From assembly GCA_022559845.1 (NCBI GenBank), contig CM040117.1, positions 145,952,732 through 146,016,731 of the forward strand: 64,000 bases of DNA, read 5' to 3'. The position numbers and the translations under genes are program-made. Positions 12,103 to 23,315 of the stretch are shown piece after piece. Under the pieces are notes generated by a model that worked only from the letters and a program-made list of their open reading frames with translations, did no database searches and was not told the DNA's origin. This DNA comes from Amorphophallus konjac. Taxonomy: Eukaryota; Streptophyta; Magnoliopsida; Alismatales; Araceae. Position 1 is the stretch's first letter, and each line of letters begins with the position of its first letter.

Positions 12103-12560
12103 CTGATCGACTGGAACCTCGCCCGATTAGTGATGAAACCATGTCCAATTAAAACCCTGCCAGTTTAGACCTTTTGTCTATTCTAATGAAACTTATAACA
12201 CTTTCTTTGCATCGATATGAACCCAATATCGATGATGAAACTAGCTATTGATCGACAGGCACCTCGCCCGATCAATGATGAAATCCTATCCAGCTCAGAC
12301 CCTACGTCTGTCCTGATGAAAACCGCGCACCCTTCAATATCCCACCTGCGATAACCTCTACCCAGTCTAGACCTTACGTCTACTCTGATGAAACCTATAA
12401 AACCCCTTTGCATCGATATAAACCCAATATCGATGATGAAATCATATACTGGTCGATTGGCACATTGCCCCGACTAGCTTTGAAACCTGCTCGGGATGGA
12501 CCATTCACCTGTTCCGGATAATGCTCTGAGCCTCTTCGTTCACATTCCTACAAACCGTCT

Positions 12561-12886
12561 CCCTTGCGGCACATATGGCCAAAGAAGGACGTTTGCTACC
12601 AACAACAGAATTCAGGTTAAAGCACCCCCCCGGAGGCCGTCACGCGGTGGAGCGAGTTCCCCATCCTTTCTTTGAAGGGGTGGACGCTCTCCTGCCAGAT
12701 ACGAGCCGTTCGTATGAGGGACTGCTAGAACCACTACCCCACTTCCCAAAGTGATGAAACCACATAGAAAAGACAAACCACATATGAGACTGGTATAAAG
12801 ATTCCTTTCCATTGAATAAAAAAAGGGAATACAAGAAGGGCCCCTGAGGGGGAAATTGTATTACAAAAAAAGGGGGAAACAGATAT
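12561..12886. other. Gap between the hairpin region and the antisense gene
   Basis: This spans the downstream end of the minus-strand gene (its 3' flank). Small open frames on both strands overlap here and none resembles a known protein. I see no clear terminator or polyadenylation signal I would defend. Confidence 0.4.
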
Positions 12887-15800
12887 TCACGGGCGCCAGA
12901 ATATGTCCTCGAAGGCCAGAAGCCCTACATGCGGGGCAGCCCCCAGCTCATGAAGTCGAGCCTCCTCCTCCTGTAGCCGAGCAGACTCATCCTGAAAGGA
13001 TGCCACCTGCCCCTCCAACAGAGCTACTTCCTCTGCAAGCTGCAGCCAAGAAGTTGTTATCTGCGGTAGTTCAGCCCAGAGGTCAAACAGTTCAGCCTCC
13101 AGGATGGTTATCCGGCTGCGCACGAACTGCTCCCGCTGCGCCAGAGACTGCAGTTGGCATTGGCGCTCCTGAAGAACAGAGTCCGTCTTCTCCAGCTCAG
13201 ATTTGCACTCCTTCCTTTGCAACTTCAAAGCTGCCAGTCTGTCAGACATAATATGTGCCAAGAAGTCCCGGCGATGTATGAACTTTAACAATAATAGAAC
13301 CCGCTGGGCCCATATTTCCATGGGACAGCCCATCGCCTGTAGACCAGCAGTGAAACGCTAGGCTATCTCCTTCAGCCGCAGATAAGTCAGTCCGGGCTGG
13401 GACTCCACTAGCTGGCGCAGCATGTCCAGATTTTGCCAGACAAAACTCTCGGATGAAGCGAAGCCAGGAGAAGGAACTGGAGCTACTTCGAAAGTCACCT
13501 CGCCGTCAATGTCTGCCCACAGTGCAACATCCGGCTGAGAGGACGAAGATGGCAAATATGTTGGAAGAACTGGCCGGTCCCTCTCTGTGCTCTCCTGTTG
13601 AGCTGAAGACTCCTCCTCTACCGCTGTCTCGGGAGCTATGGCTTGAACATCTGCGGAGGGAGAACCAATAAATGATGGAGCTATCTCTTCATGAGTCTTC
13701 TGAATAAGGGCTTCATCTTCAGCTGCTTTTTCTGATAATGGGGACGAAGGGTCCCTAGCCTGTAGAGGCAGAAGTCCAGTGTCTATAGCCACTGTTGCAG
13801 GGACTGCTGACTCGGGCGCAATTGACATTACGACAGCCGGTATAAAGGCGGAGCTTCTGGCTGGGTCTGCTTTGGCTCTAAACTCTGAGGCCCTCACAGG
13901 GATGGAAATCTCTCCTGATGATCCCAAGTCCAGTGACGTTAAGTCAGTTGAAGATTGTATTCTCACTGGCACGGGGCGAATAACCTCAGAAATTTCCATG
14001 CAAGTTGAAGATAAAGCAGGGATGATGATCAAATCTGCAGATGAGACATCCATGGAGACTGCGGCCGCATCGGAGCTGGTAGTGACAGGGTCCTGAGGAC
14101 AAAGCAGAATGATCCTGATCAATGATAGAAGAAAATGAATAGAACAGCAAACAAAAAAAGAAGCTTACCTTTAAAGTGGGGTCTATATCCTCAAGATGAG
14201 ACAAAAGAGGAGAAAGCTCCGTAGTTGAAGCAACAAATGAGGGGTTATGTCGACCTCAGTGTCGAGCCCGGCAAACTCCTCTTGCAATTCCTCCTCAGAA
14301 GATAGCCTCAACAGTTTAGGAGGCTGAAAGGGCGGGAGGCCTTTTGCAAATACAGGCAGGGCTTCTGATTTTTGGATTTCCTCCTCGCTGCCGCTGAATG
14401 TCACTTCCTCCTCATTATCAGAGACGGTCTCGGAGCTGCCCGAGGATATCTCCACTCTAGCTATGTGCTGCGAGGTCACCTCTAAAGCATGCCGGGATGC
14501 GGACCGGGTGATTATACGTCTGGCCGGGACAGGACTCTGTTTTGTTTGAGTCCTTTCACTTTCCTGCGGCTGAGACGACTCTCCCGCTGCTATCGTAGCC
14601 CCAGTCGGCTCCCTGACTGTCACCTCAACAAAAGGGGAACTCTGAGGGATATAATGAAAAAGAATAACAACAAAAGTATAAAGAGAAAAGATGAGAGAGC
14701 ACATTTACCCTCCTCCTCGCCAGCCGGGGTAGGAGAAGGCAACCTCGTGTCCCTTTCCACAGGCACTGCAACCTGCTCCAGAGCTGTATCAGATAAAGAG
14801 AAGCTCAGTCTCGAAGGACGCCTTAAAAAGAACAGTCAAGAAAACAATGAAGATTGCATCTGCAAGATATTTACCACTACTCTCGGTAGGTTCCTGAGCA
14901 GCCTCCCTCTGAGACCTGAACTCATCAAAAGAGGGGATGTCTGGAAGAGGGGTCCCAGCGTCCGTCGCAACTGGAGCTGACTGCTGGACCCAAACAACTT
15001 TGGCCCTCTTGGCCTTGACAATTGCAGCTTTCACCACAGAAGACTTCCACTTCTTGCCCGGAGGCAGGGGAGTGGTCGTAGGTGCCGCTGCAGGGATTTC
15101 AAAGTAAGCAGGTTTCTCAGCTTAATAATCTTCCTGTAAAGTCCCTGCCGTTTTATGTCCGGTCTATCTGTGCAAAACACAAGAAGGACAGTCATAGTCG
15201 ACAGCTGCAGAACACAACAATAAAAGAAAGACGCCATGAGCACACAGAAAGGTCATACCTGCTGGGCCGTCATAGAAGGTGGAAAGTGGCCAATACAGAT
15301 AAGCCACCTCCTTCGAGCGGGAAACAGCCTCCTTCACGAGCCAGCATACGTCACCTATGGTCTGGCATTTCTCCGTCAAGGCAGCTAAATCTTTGTGTCC
15401 ATGGAAGTCAAGGCAATGAAACAGGCCGAGGTAATCCATGCACCAACCGTCGACATAATGAAAAGAAATAAAAAGCGGCTTATTCAGAATGCCAGCTATC
15501 GGGTTCTCTACTGACAGCCCGTGAACATTCAGCAGCATGAAAAGCCAAGAAGTGTGCTGATAATATATGTTGGTGCGGTCTTCCCTCCGCGCAAATGTCC
15601 GATAAGGGTGAAATCTGTCTACCGGGCCCCTCCAGGGGGCTGCTGTCGGGAGAGGCTCCTCCGGGGGAAATGGATACTGCACCTCCACATGAATACTCCC
15701 TATGTGGCCCAGCTGCCTCAGGTCCTTTGTAAAAGCATCTTCATTGATCTCAGAAAATACATGAGTGGGTATTTCAGAGCCTTCCTCTTTTAAGGACCGA

Positions 15801-18070
15801 TGCCTAGCGATATATGTGTCCGCCTCCCTCGGATGCTGTGAATAGAGCCTTTTCAGATGAACCTCATCAATTTCAAATACAGGCCCTGATTGCCGCTTCA
15901 AGAAAGAGCGCTCGGCCACATCCCAGAAGGCGCCTCTGCCATCCTTATAAAAATTGGTGCGGGTATTCCACCATTTGATGTATTCTGATGTGACCCGGGG
16001 AATACGATTAGAAATGGTCGGGACCCTGAAAGTTACGCCCTCTCGGCGATGAAAGAAATCCCACCATATCCGACCGTCACTGGCAATGGAGGACCCATGC
16101 TTGGCACGGTTGTCCAAAGGGAACTGAGCAGCTGATGAAGGAATATGCTGATCGTTGCCGAAGTTTCTGCTGAAACGGAATGGGTAATAGGGCTCCAAGA
16201 TGAGCAAGCCTCCCTTCCTGAAGACCAATACACTGGGTCGGATAGCCATAGCCCACTTTACCAGTTCTGGTTCTAATATGGGCTGGGTGGCATTGGCCCC
16301 CAAAACAGGATGGACATAAACTTCTACCTCCTCCATTCTGCATTCCCTCTGAGGGTCTACTAAAGGAGCCGAACCTGCTGCCAAGCTCCAGAAATGAATG
16401 CTGCCAGGAGCATCTACGGGCACTCTTGTCAACCTGCCCCTGATCTTAAACAGCTGCTCTGAGAAAAGACCAGGTTCGGCGCTAGCAAACTCAATCATCC
16501 GAGGGAGCAGCGTGTCTGACTGCAAAGTTCTCTGGGCCAGCTCGGGGAAAATGCAGCAAACCCAAGCATCGAAGAAATGAAATGGACCTACAGTCCGTAA
16601 GGAACGGGGAACCCGATGTCTATGCAAATCTCCCAACGATTTGTAAATTAAACACAAAGTCACCGGGCACAGAGACAGTCTCATCCCCCAGGCCATCTAA
16701 CAGGTTGGATATATAGCCTCCGGTCTGATAGTCATCTCGTCCCCTTGGGGGAGAGCAAAAGTGCCCAGCCAGAAGGTCAGATAAGCTGCACAATGAGTAA
16801 TGGGGTCAACCCCTGCTGGGTTCGGGCCATCTACACCTGCTCGGCGCAGTGAAGCCGGCAATGCTGATTTATAACGAGGGGCCCTGATCTACTTACTGGG
16901 AGTCGGTCCCACGGAAGGGAAGTCTGTATACTTCAAGGGACCCCCGAAGAAGTACTGTATCCACTGTCCTACACGGACTCTCAACCTGCTGCTCTTTTCC
17001 TGGGGTTGATATCCTTTGGAAGATCCCCTGCTATAGGCCAGACAAATGGTCCGATAAGCCTTCATCAAGTACCGGTATGCGTAGCCAAAGGAATATCTGC
17101 CCTCTCCATCAGAGGCATCCTTTACAGAGTCGTCTAGACAGACCTCTTCATATGGCTCCCCATCTATAGGTAGGCCTGAAAGCTACGCAAGACTCCAAAG
17201 ATCGAGAGAAGTCTCGCCTTCTGCTGTATAGAACGTATTAAAATGTGGGCAAAACACTTCAAGCATGCCACAACATAATCCCCAAGAGATGGGATAGCGG
17301 AACCTGGAGGCAAATACACTATGATATACCCCAGCTCTAATCAGTAAAGGGGCGTATTCCTTCAAGATAAATTCTGTAAACTCCACTGCTCCTACCCTGA
17401 AAAGATGGGCGTTTGTCACTTTAGCATCTCCAAACCAGCCGGCAGCTAGCTGATATTTAAATTGAACGGCCAGACAGTTCAGAATAAATGGCTCGTCCCT
17501 GTAACCCCACTTCACAGGAGCTAGAAAAAGTCCAAAGTTGGGCTTCTCCCGATGGACGCGACCGGCTGCATGGTCCCACCTTGCTGGGGTAAACTCTGGA
17601 GCCCGGGTCAGCATCTTCTTCTCCGGCTCTAATTCGGAAATGCCCAGCATGGCATTCCAGTCCCTCTGCTCACCTGGGAGATATATAGCTTGGGCTCGAT
17701 AAACAGAACCCTTCATGCTGTCTCTGTCAGTCAGTATTATCGCTTCCATAGACCGAGCAAGCAGGAAATCCCTCATTCCGCCTATGGTGAAGGTCCGGAT
17801 AAATGGCAGCAGATGGCGATCCTTCGGCAGGTCCGGACGGTAGTCGGCAGCCCTTCTGAAATCAATCCCTTCTGTGGAAGAATAGACTCCGGAAGATGGC
17901 ACTGTGTCAGTCTCGGAATCAGAGGACTCGTCAATAGTGGCGATCTGGTTATAGCCGAAGCTCAGACTATTCACATTCAGCCAGTTGACTGAAGCCCGAG
18001 ATATGTCTGACTGAGCCGATGAACTCGCTCCCACAGTCATGGAAGCCGCAGCAGAAGAGTCGGAAGCCAT
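12887..18070 (-). pseudogene. Antisense gene with plant mobile domain (PMD) and C-terminal coiled coil
   Basis: The gene runs on the minus strand, opposite to gag-pol. A likely start is the Met at 18070 (MASDSSAAAS). The N-terminal half matches the retrotransposon-type plant mobile domain (aminotransferase-like) family: LIRAGVYHSVFASRFRYPIS, FCPHFNTFYTAEGETSLDLW, then after a stop LSGLPIDGEPYEE, later SLRTVGPFHFFDAWVCC. A Ser/Glu-rich acidic middle follows (about 15150-13500) and then a coiled coil (about 13330-12900). TAG stops lie at 17183, 16697 and 13358; another near 16896 sits in a donor-like GTAAGTAG and could be intronic. Introns with GT-AG ends that keep phase appear at 15168-15258 and 14093-14168. 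At least one frameshift is likely near 14245. Tat elements are known to carry such antisense genes; their role is unknown. Confidence 0.8.
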
Positions 18071-18827
18071 GTTAGTGACTATAATCAAGAAAAGATGAAA
18101 ATAAGCATCGGAAAGATGAATGAGCATGTGATGATTGAATAAATAATTCTAATGAAATTTCGGCAGCATTTCCTCTTGTCCGGGGTCTGCCCAAGAAAAT
18201 AGGGAGTCACCCACCAAGAGGGAGTGATCCCGAACATAAAATGGGATTCAATCCCGTATAATGAACCTACCCGAGACTAAATCGGTCAAAAAGGGGGGGG
18301 AATGAAATAAGGCTCTCGGAGCGGGGAAGATCACCGCCGCCGCCGAGATGAAGAGAGAGAAGAGGGATGTGAAAAATGAGGGAAAAAGCCCTCTCGGGAG
18401 GGTTAAAAAGAAGAGGAAGGAGAGGCTTCTCGGTGCGAAGGAAAGCGCACCGAGAACCCTCCGTCGGCCGGAAGAAGGGAGGCGCGCCAAGATGCCCGCG
18501 CCGAGAAGCCCGCTGAAGACCCCCGCACAGAGAAGGCCGCGCCAAGACCCCCGCGTAGAGAAGGCCGCGCCGAGACGCCGCACCGACAACAGGTTGCACC
18601 GAGAGGGTCACGCCGAGAAGGAACCCAATTCTAGCGTCGAGAAGTCAAAAGGCAGTTGGAAAATATGGAGATGAAAAACATGAAAATGAAAGATATATGC
18701 ACAATATTGTTACAGTAACATGAACAAGCTGAATGACAATCACAGAAAGAAATTGAGGAAGATACCCTCGAATGATGAAGGGCACCTGCAGACCCCGTGC
18801 CGCTTATTCTGCGCTTACGCCGCCCGC
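18071..18827. other. Region between the antisense gene start and the polypurine tract
   Basis: Contains a GC-rich stretch at about 18340-18620 with repeated cgcgcc-gagaa and cgcgccaagaccc words, flanked by AT-rich DNA. If the antisense gene has its own promoter it should lie here, but I cannot point to a TATA box with confidence. Open frames on both strands are composition-driven. Confidence 0.4.
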
Positions 18828-18841
18828 AGGTGGGGGGCATT
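18828..18841 (+). promoter_or_regulatory. Polypurine tract of element A
   Basis: aggtggggggcatt lies immediately before TGTTGACACC. A purine-rich run at this position primes plus-strand DNA synthesis in LTR retrotransposons. This placement defines the 3' LTR start. Confidence 0.75.
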
Positions 18842-19479
18842 TGTTGACACCTTGAAAATGAGCAAGGGCAGAAGCAGAATTGAAAAGAAGATTAGACCAA
18901 CAGTGAAAGATCAATGATGAAGTTCGTCAACCATCTACCCGGCTGAAGCCTCTCGCCGGCCAAGCTGATGTCCGGTGCCATTGTCAGTCAGACGGCGGCA
19001 CTGATGAAGCAGCAGTCATCCGACTAATGAGACCTCCTAGCACATTCTAACAAGAAGCCAAAACCGACAAATGAAGATTGTAAAGGCTTTTACAAAGTCA
19101 GAACAAAAGAAGAATCATCTCCACAAACTATACACCCGGCTGAAGTCTTCTCATACTGAAGCTGATGTCCGGTCTTGTCATCGTTCAGGTGACAATGCTG
19201 ATGAAACCCCAGTCCAATGACTGATGAAGGTTCCTTTGGTCCACTTGAGTCCAACAACAAATTCCTGATACAGTTCCGATATGTTTATAGAGCTAACAGT
19301 TCTAAGTGGAGCTTAAAAGCCCTAAATGGGCCTATGAAATGGGCTTAGGGGTGTGGCATCCAGGCCCCCTCACTCAAATGGCACGCCGCGCCGGGAGCTA
19401 CTGTCATCTCAGGCGCGCCGTGAAGATGGAGTGGAGTGGCACGCCGACTTCCACCTGCCGAGAAGATACAAGATACAGC

Positions 19480-19486
19480 TATAAAA
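19480..19486 (+). promoter_or_regulatory. TATA box in element A LTR
   Basis: TATAAAA in the context cagctataaaactccc, about 640 bp into the LTR. It is in the right orientation to drive full-length element RNA, so transcription would start about 30 bp downstream. Confidence 0.5.
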
Positions 19487-20621
19487 CTCCCTTCCCCTCG
19501 AGCAAGAAAAGAAGGAAGCTCAGAAGATCCTCACCATCACCACCGCCAGAAGAGAAAAAAGAGAGCCTCCTCCACTGAAAGAAAAAGAGAAGAGACCAAT
19601 CCCGAGAGAAAAAGAAGAAGAAGAAGCTCCAGGTGGGCAGCAGGGGAGGGAGAGGAGTCAATGCTCCGCCCTCCCCCCCATGTTTTATTTTCTTCTCCAT
19701 GTAGTCTTACGAGTTTTACCTCGATTTATCAAATGTAACTGGGATATCCTGGCCTTCGTTCTATTTCCCTTTCCCTCATTCCCTCTTTTTGATTGGTGTG
19801 AGTTTGGGATGATGCAATGGAATGAAATGCTTTGATGGCCCGTTTGAGGCGTTTCCCCGTTTTCTTTTTTCTTCCTTAAATGTATCTATGTTTCTGGTTC
19901 AACTGACCGTGAAATGATGAAGCCTTCCCATCTCTGGTTTCTCTCGAATGAGTGCTGCTCAGTATCTTGAGTGATCGTTCTGATGCTTCAGGTTTCTCTG
20001 CTCCGATTGTTCTTCCTGGAGGAGCGTCGAAGGAAGAGTCCCAATCTTCACACCCATGGATTATTGGACTCTATCCTCTCACCCCTTCAGTGATGCCTAC
20101 ACTGGGTTGTCTCCCCATCTTTCATTCCGATTGTTTCCTTTTCTTAAGCCATTAAGGTCGCCCCAAGAATCAGGGACAGTTATCCCTTGATTTCCCTGGA
20201 CGGCCGGCGACAGAAAAACACATCCCCATGGGTTTTAAATGGATGATGATCTAGAGCCCTCCATAGACCTCACCTTCCAGTGACCCCCTGGCACTGCCCA
20301 GCAAAGCCCTTGGCTTCCCCCCTCATTTGCATCCCAAATTCCCAGCCATTACCTGAATCCCAGAAAGAAATCTCAAAAACAGAGTGCCGTAGAACCCTGA
20401 AACACATCTCGGCGCCCTCATCTATCTCGGCTCCAAGAACAGTGGAACAGGTGAACAGCCCTCGGCGTGAGCCTTCTCGCGCCGAGAACCCCCATTGCCC
20501 AGGCCGAAAAGGCCCTTCACCATTTCTTCTTGCCCGCGCCGAAAACCTTCTTGCGCTGATAAGCTCCCCAGCCCTTTTGTCTTCGCGCCGAGAAGCTCGC
20601 GCCGGGGGCTGCTCTTTGGCT

Positions 20622-20800
20622 CCTCTTCATCGCGCCGGGAACCCCGGCCCTCTCACCTTGGCGTCGGGAACCCTGGCCTTCTTGCCATTGGCGCCGGGAG
20701 CCTCCCTGTCCTCCTCTTCATCGCGCCGGGAACCCCGACCCTCTCACCTTGGCGCCGGGAACCCCTGGCCTCCTTGCCATTGGCGCCGGGAGCCCTGGCC
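20622..20800 (+). repeat. 89-bp tandem duplication in element A LTR
   Basis: Two copies of a block beginning tcctcttcatcgcgccggga, at about 20622 and 20711, with few differences. Very GC-rich. Confidence 0.8.
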
Positions 20801-21618
20801 TTCCCATTTTTGGGTCATGCCGAGAGCCCGTGCCCATTCAGAGTGCGCCGAGAGCCTAATCTGCCACCCAATGAACCCCAACACCCAGAGCAAACCCAAA
20901 CAGGGATATCCGTGGATCACCAGATATGTCCCGGGGATAAAATTAAAGGGAGTCAGACTCCCTTATGTTCCATCAGTTCGTGTCGGGATTACGACAACCT
21001 ACCCCCTTTTAGCTCCGGTGAGCTCTGCCAATGCATGAGTGCCACCAGCTCTTATAAGGGAAGAGTCAAATATCGCCCCAAGGCATACATGTGTAATGCG
21101 AGAGGTTCGGCCTCTCTATCTCTCGGCTTTCATCCCGGCACTCCGTGGGTGGTAGCCTATTCTCCCCTGGGCATAACCCAGATTATGGGGAGATGCTGTC
21201 GAAATGTTGATCGATGCTTTAAAACCCCATCCTGGTTACAGCTCAGTCTGCCTGTGATTTAAATCCGCTTTCTCCCCTTTCCCTTACACCCAGTTTTCGA
21301 GCCACTGGTCGTCTGTTTCTGTGGCTGATGTTATTATCTTACCCGCCTTCCTGGCCCTGGTATGAAGTTTAAAATGGTGCATATGAATATCTGTTTGCCT
21401 TATGAGGCCTCCTATTTCGGCGTTTAATCAAGGGTTGTCCTTCTTAGGAAGGGCGTAATTAACGTCATAGCTTTTATGGTATGACGGACTTTTGGTCCCG
21501 ACTCGGACTTCACAATCGACTGACCAAGTTAGATCGAGCGCTCAATGAAATCGTCACACATGTGACTGGCACGTCAATTAACCAAACCAATAATCAATAA
21601 ATCAATAGATATTTAACA

Positions 21619-22390
21619 TAGAAAAATCCCCGCGTCCACATCAGCGCACTAGAGGGAGAAAATTTGGAACTCACAGCTTCGGATGCCGAACAGAGTGCCA
21701 CTTCTTCGTGGTGGCAGGAGACTTGTAGTAGAAGACCACAGCCAAGCCCCGCTTTAAGAACCTCAGAGGAATGGCTGTGGGAGCCTCTGCAATCTGCTTC
21801 TGGATGACTGTCAGAAGGAAGATGCGCAGTTCAGCGATGTTGGCTCTCTTGGGCAGCTACGAACTCAGATTGGGACGAGACCACCACCGTTGCGAAGAGG
21901 ACTGGGAGACGCTTCCAATGGTATACGGTACGCCTTCTGAAGCTTCTTGGTGATGTCTGTGGTAGTCTCAGAAAGTCGCTGGTATTCTGCTGCCTGCGAG
22001 CTGGGAATAGGCTAATGGTGTAGGGTTGTGTGTATGAGGGTGGGATGGCCAAGGGAAGCAAGGGGGAAATGGGGAGGGCGACTAGGGTAGGAAGGGGGTG
22101 TTGGGGAGGGGTGAGGGGAAGCAAGCAAGGGAGGGAAATTCAAAATTTTGGCCTTGGGTGAAGCCCCTTCAGCCTTGGGGATGTGGAGAGGTGCTTGGGA
22201 AAGGGAAGAGGGTAGTTGGTGGTTGGAGGGTGGAGCAAGGATTGGAGGATTCCACCTTGGGGTTGCGGGGGGAGTTGAATGAGTGTATGGGGAAGGGGGA
22301 GGGGTCTTAATGAGAGGTGAATGGGGAGGAGAGAGAGAAATTTCAAAATTTAGGGGTGGGGGAAGAGAGAGAGAGAGGGGTGACCCCCTT

Positions 22391-22391
<1 letters not shown>
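21619..22391. other. Unclassified remnant; possible minus-strand coding piece
   Basis: From about 21830 to 21667 the minus strand reads as an uninterrupted protein-like stretch ending in a stop (contains FLLTVIQKQIAEAPTAI and KSPATTKKWHS). I do not recognise the family. Frameshifts would be needed to extend it upstream. 22090-22390 is G/A-rich low-complexity sequence. It may be a decayed gene fragment or part of another repeat. Confidence 0.3.

Positions 22392-22437
<46 letters not shown>
22392..22437. repeat. (AT)n microsatellite with flanking (GA)n
   Basis: About 22 AT dinucleotides, flanked on both sides by short GA runs (22363-22378 and 22436-22452). Simple sequence with no coding role. 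Confidence 0.95.
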
Positions 22438-22449
<12 letters not shown>

Positions 22450-22869
22450 GGGAATCCACCCCTTAGAGAGAGAGAGATGGAGAATCCACCCAAATAATAC
22501 ACTAATTCACTCAATTTTTTGATTGATCAAAGATTACAAATGAGGGGGTGAAGGGGGGTATTTATAGGGACTAGACTTTTCACATGACCATACTGACCCT
22601 GACTAATGACTAAATGACCAGACAAGTCCAACGGGGGGCGCCCCTGGGCTTAGCCCACTAGTTGGGCCCATTAGACTGCTTAACTAATCACATGACACAA
22701 GACTTAAGTAATTGACCCTTATACCTAGGTACCAGACTCAAATAAAGGGGAAATTACATAGTTTATGACTCAAATAAAATATGAAAATTACATAGATTGA
22801 CTCAAAAAAATGTGGAGAACACAATGGCGCAAACCGACGATCCATCAGAGCTTCGCAAAAAGCGGAGGG
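22438..22869. other. No gene seen
   Basis: AT-rich DNA with short local repeats (actcaaataaa and gaaattacatag words at 22736-22800). Nothing recognisable on either strand. Confidence 0.5.
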
Positions 22870-23135
22870 GTGAGTGATGCCCCGATCAGCGATTATTTGT
22901 GATTTGCTTTTGTCCTTTATCTTTGTTCATCGCTCAGTAGATGATTGTTTAGGATCGTGTGAGAGCTAAACTGTTTGATCTGTTTCATTCTGGTTGTGAT
23001 TGAGTGCCTTCCGATCATCATACAAAAGTTTTATTATTTTTCGCAACTGTTTCTGCTATAGTAAATTTTAGTGGGTGACCGATCTATTCACCCCCCCTCT
23101 AGATCGTCTATAGATACTTTATCTATAGGCATCAG
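22870..23135 (+). repeat. Copia-type LTR 3' end fragment with degenerate primer site
   Basis: The run cgcaactgtttctgct followed by ctattcaccccccctctaga is a common signature at the end of plant copia LTRs. It is followed by ggcatcagagc at about 23125-23135, one change from the tRNA-iMet primer site ggtatcagagc. The internal region that should follow is absent. This is an old truncated element. Confidence 0.5.
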
Positions 23136-23315
23136 AGCATCCATCTACTCTATCAAACGCAAATCACAATCAATCGCACAGTGGACAGTGGAATTTTAAG
23201 GTGGTTCGATCTCAAACCTGAGATCTACGTCCACCCCACACTCAAACTAGAGTGTGGCTTAACTGCTGATACACAGCTTTAGCTGATCCACGGCTTCGGG
23301 GTAAAGACCCTACAG

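Larger units (their letters stand above)
9840..12560 (+). repeat. Hairpin-repeat region of element A (three alternating hairpin types)
   Basis: This non-coding stretch is built from short modules separated by tgatgaaacc-like spacers. Module H1 has the core YAGAC-cttac-GTCTR (for example 11629-11643 and 11893-11907). Module H2 is a 6-9 bp stem around GATCG with a loop of about 14 nt (for example 10412-10439, 11670-11697, 11843-11870, 12247-12276). Module H3 is a 9-bp stem with a 6-8 nt loop (10614-10638, 10744-10767, 10921-10946, 11057-11082, 11935-11959, 12065-12089, 12210-12234, 12411-12435). Stem sequences differ between copies but remain complementary. Open frames here are short and unconvincing. 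Confidence 0.85.
348..21618 (+). mobile_element. Element A: Ty3/Gypsy LTR retrotransposon, Tat lineage (5' LTR not in window)
   Basis: The domain order gag, protease, RT, RNase H, second archaeal-type RNase H, integrase is the Tat-lineage arrangement of plant Ty3/Gypsy elements. Downstream lie a 3' region with tandem repeats and a long minus-strand gene, both known features of Tat elements. A purine tract at 18828-18841 is followed by TGTTGACACC at 18842, which I take as the 3' LTR start. The right edge (21618, in a ttaaca context) is tentative: it rests only on the TGTT/AACA symmetry of LTR ends. The copy is dead, with 15 in-frame stops and one frameshift in gag-pol. Confidence 0.85.
18842..21618 (+). 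repeat. 3' LTR of element A (right end tentative)
   Basis: It begins TGTTGACACCTTG right after the polypurine tract. A plausible TATA box is at 19480. The right end at 21618 (gatatttaaca) is chosen because AACA mirrors the starting TGTT. That would give an LTR of 2777 bp, but without the 5' LTR it cannot be confirmed, nor can a target duplication. The interior is GC-rich around 20400-20870 with repeated gcgccgggaacccc words. Confidence 0.65.

Noticed and set aside
10300..12420. Frequent ctgatgaaac as a hammerhead ribozyme core
   Set aside because: CTGATGA runs directly into the AAC of GAAAC without room for stem II, and the remaining core bases are not arranged as a hammerhead requires.
14642..14708. 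Third intron in the antisense gene (GTAAAT to CCCTCAG)
   Set aside because: The boundaries look good but the flanking frames do not join in phase. It may be real with an indel nearby, so it is not counted.
18267..18674. Open frames over 100 codons on both strands
   Set aside because: Overlapping frames on both strands in GC-rich repeated DNA, with Arg/Pro-rich composition and no domain.
20280..21262. Two overlapping plus frames of about 250 codons in the LTR
   Set aside because: Both arise from the GC-rich gcgccgggaacc repeats of the LTR. They are Pro/Ser/Arg-rich with no known domain.
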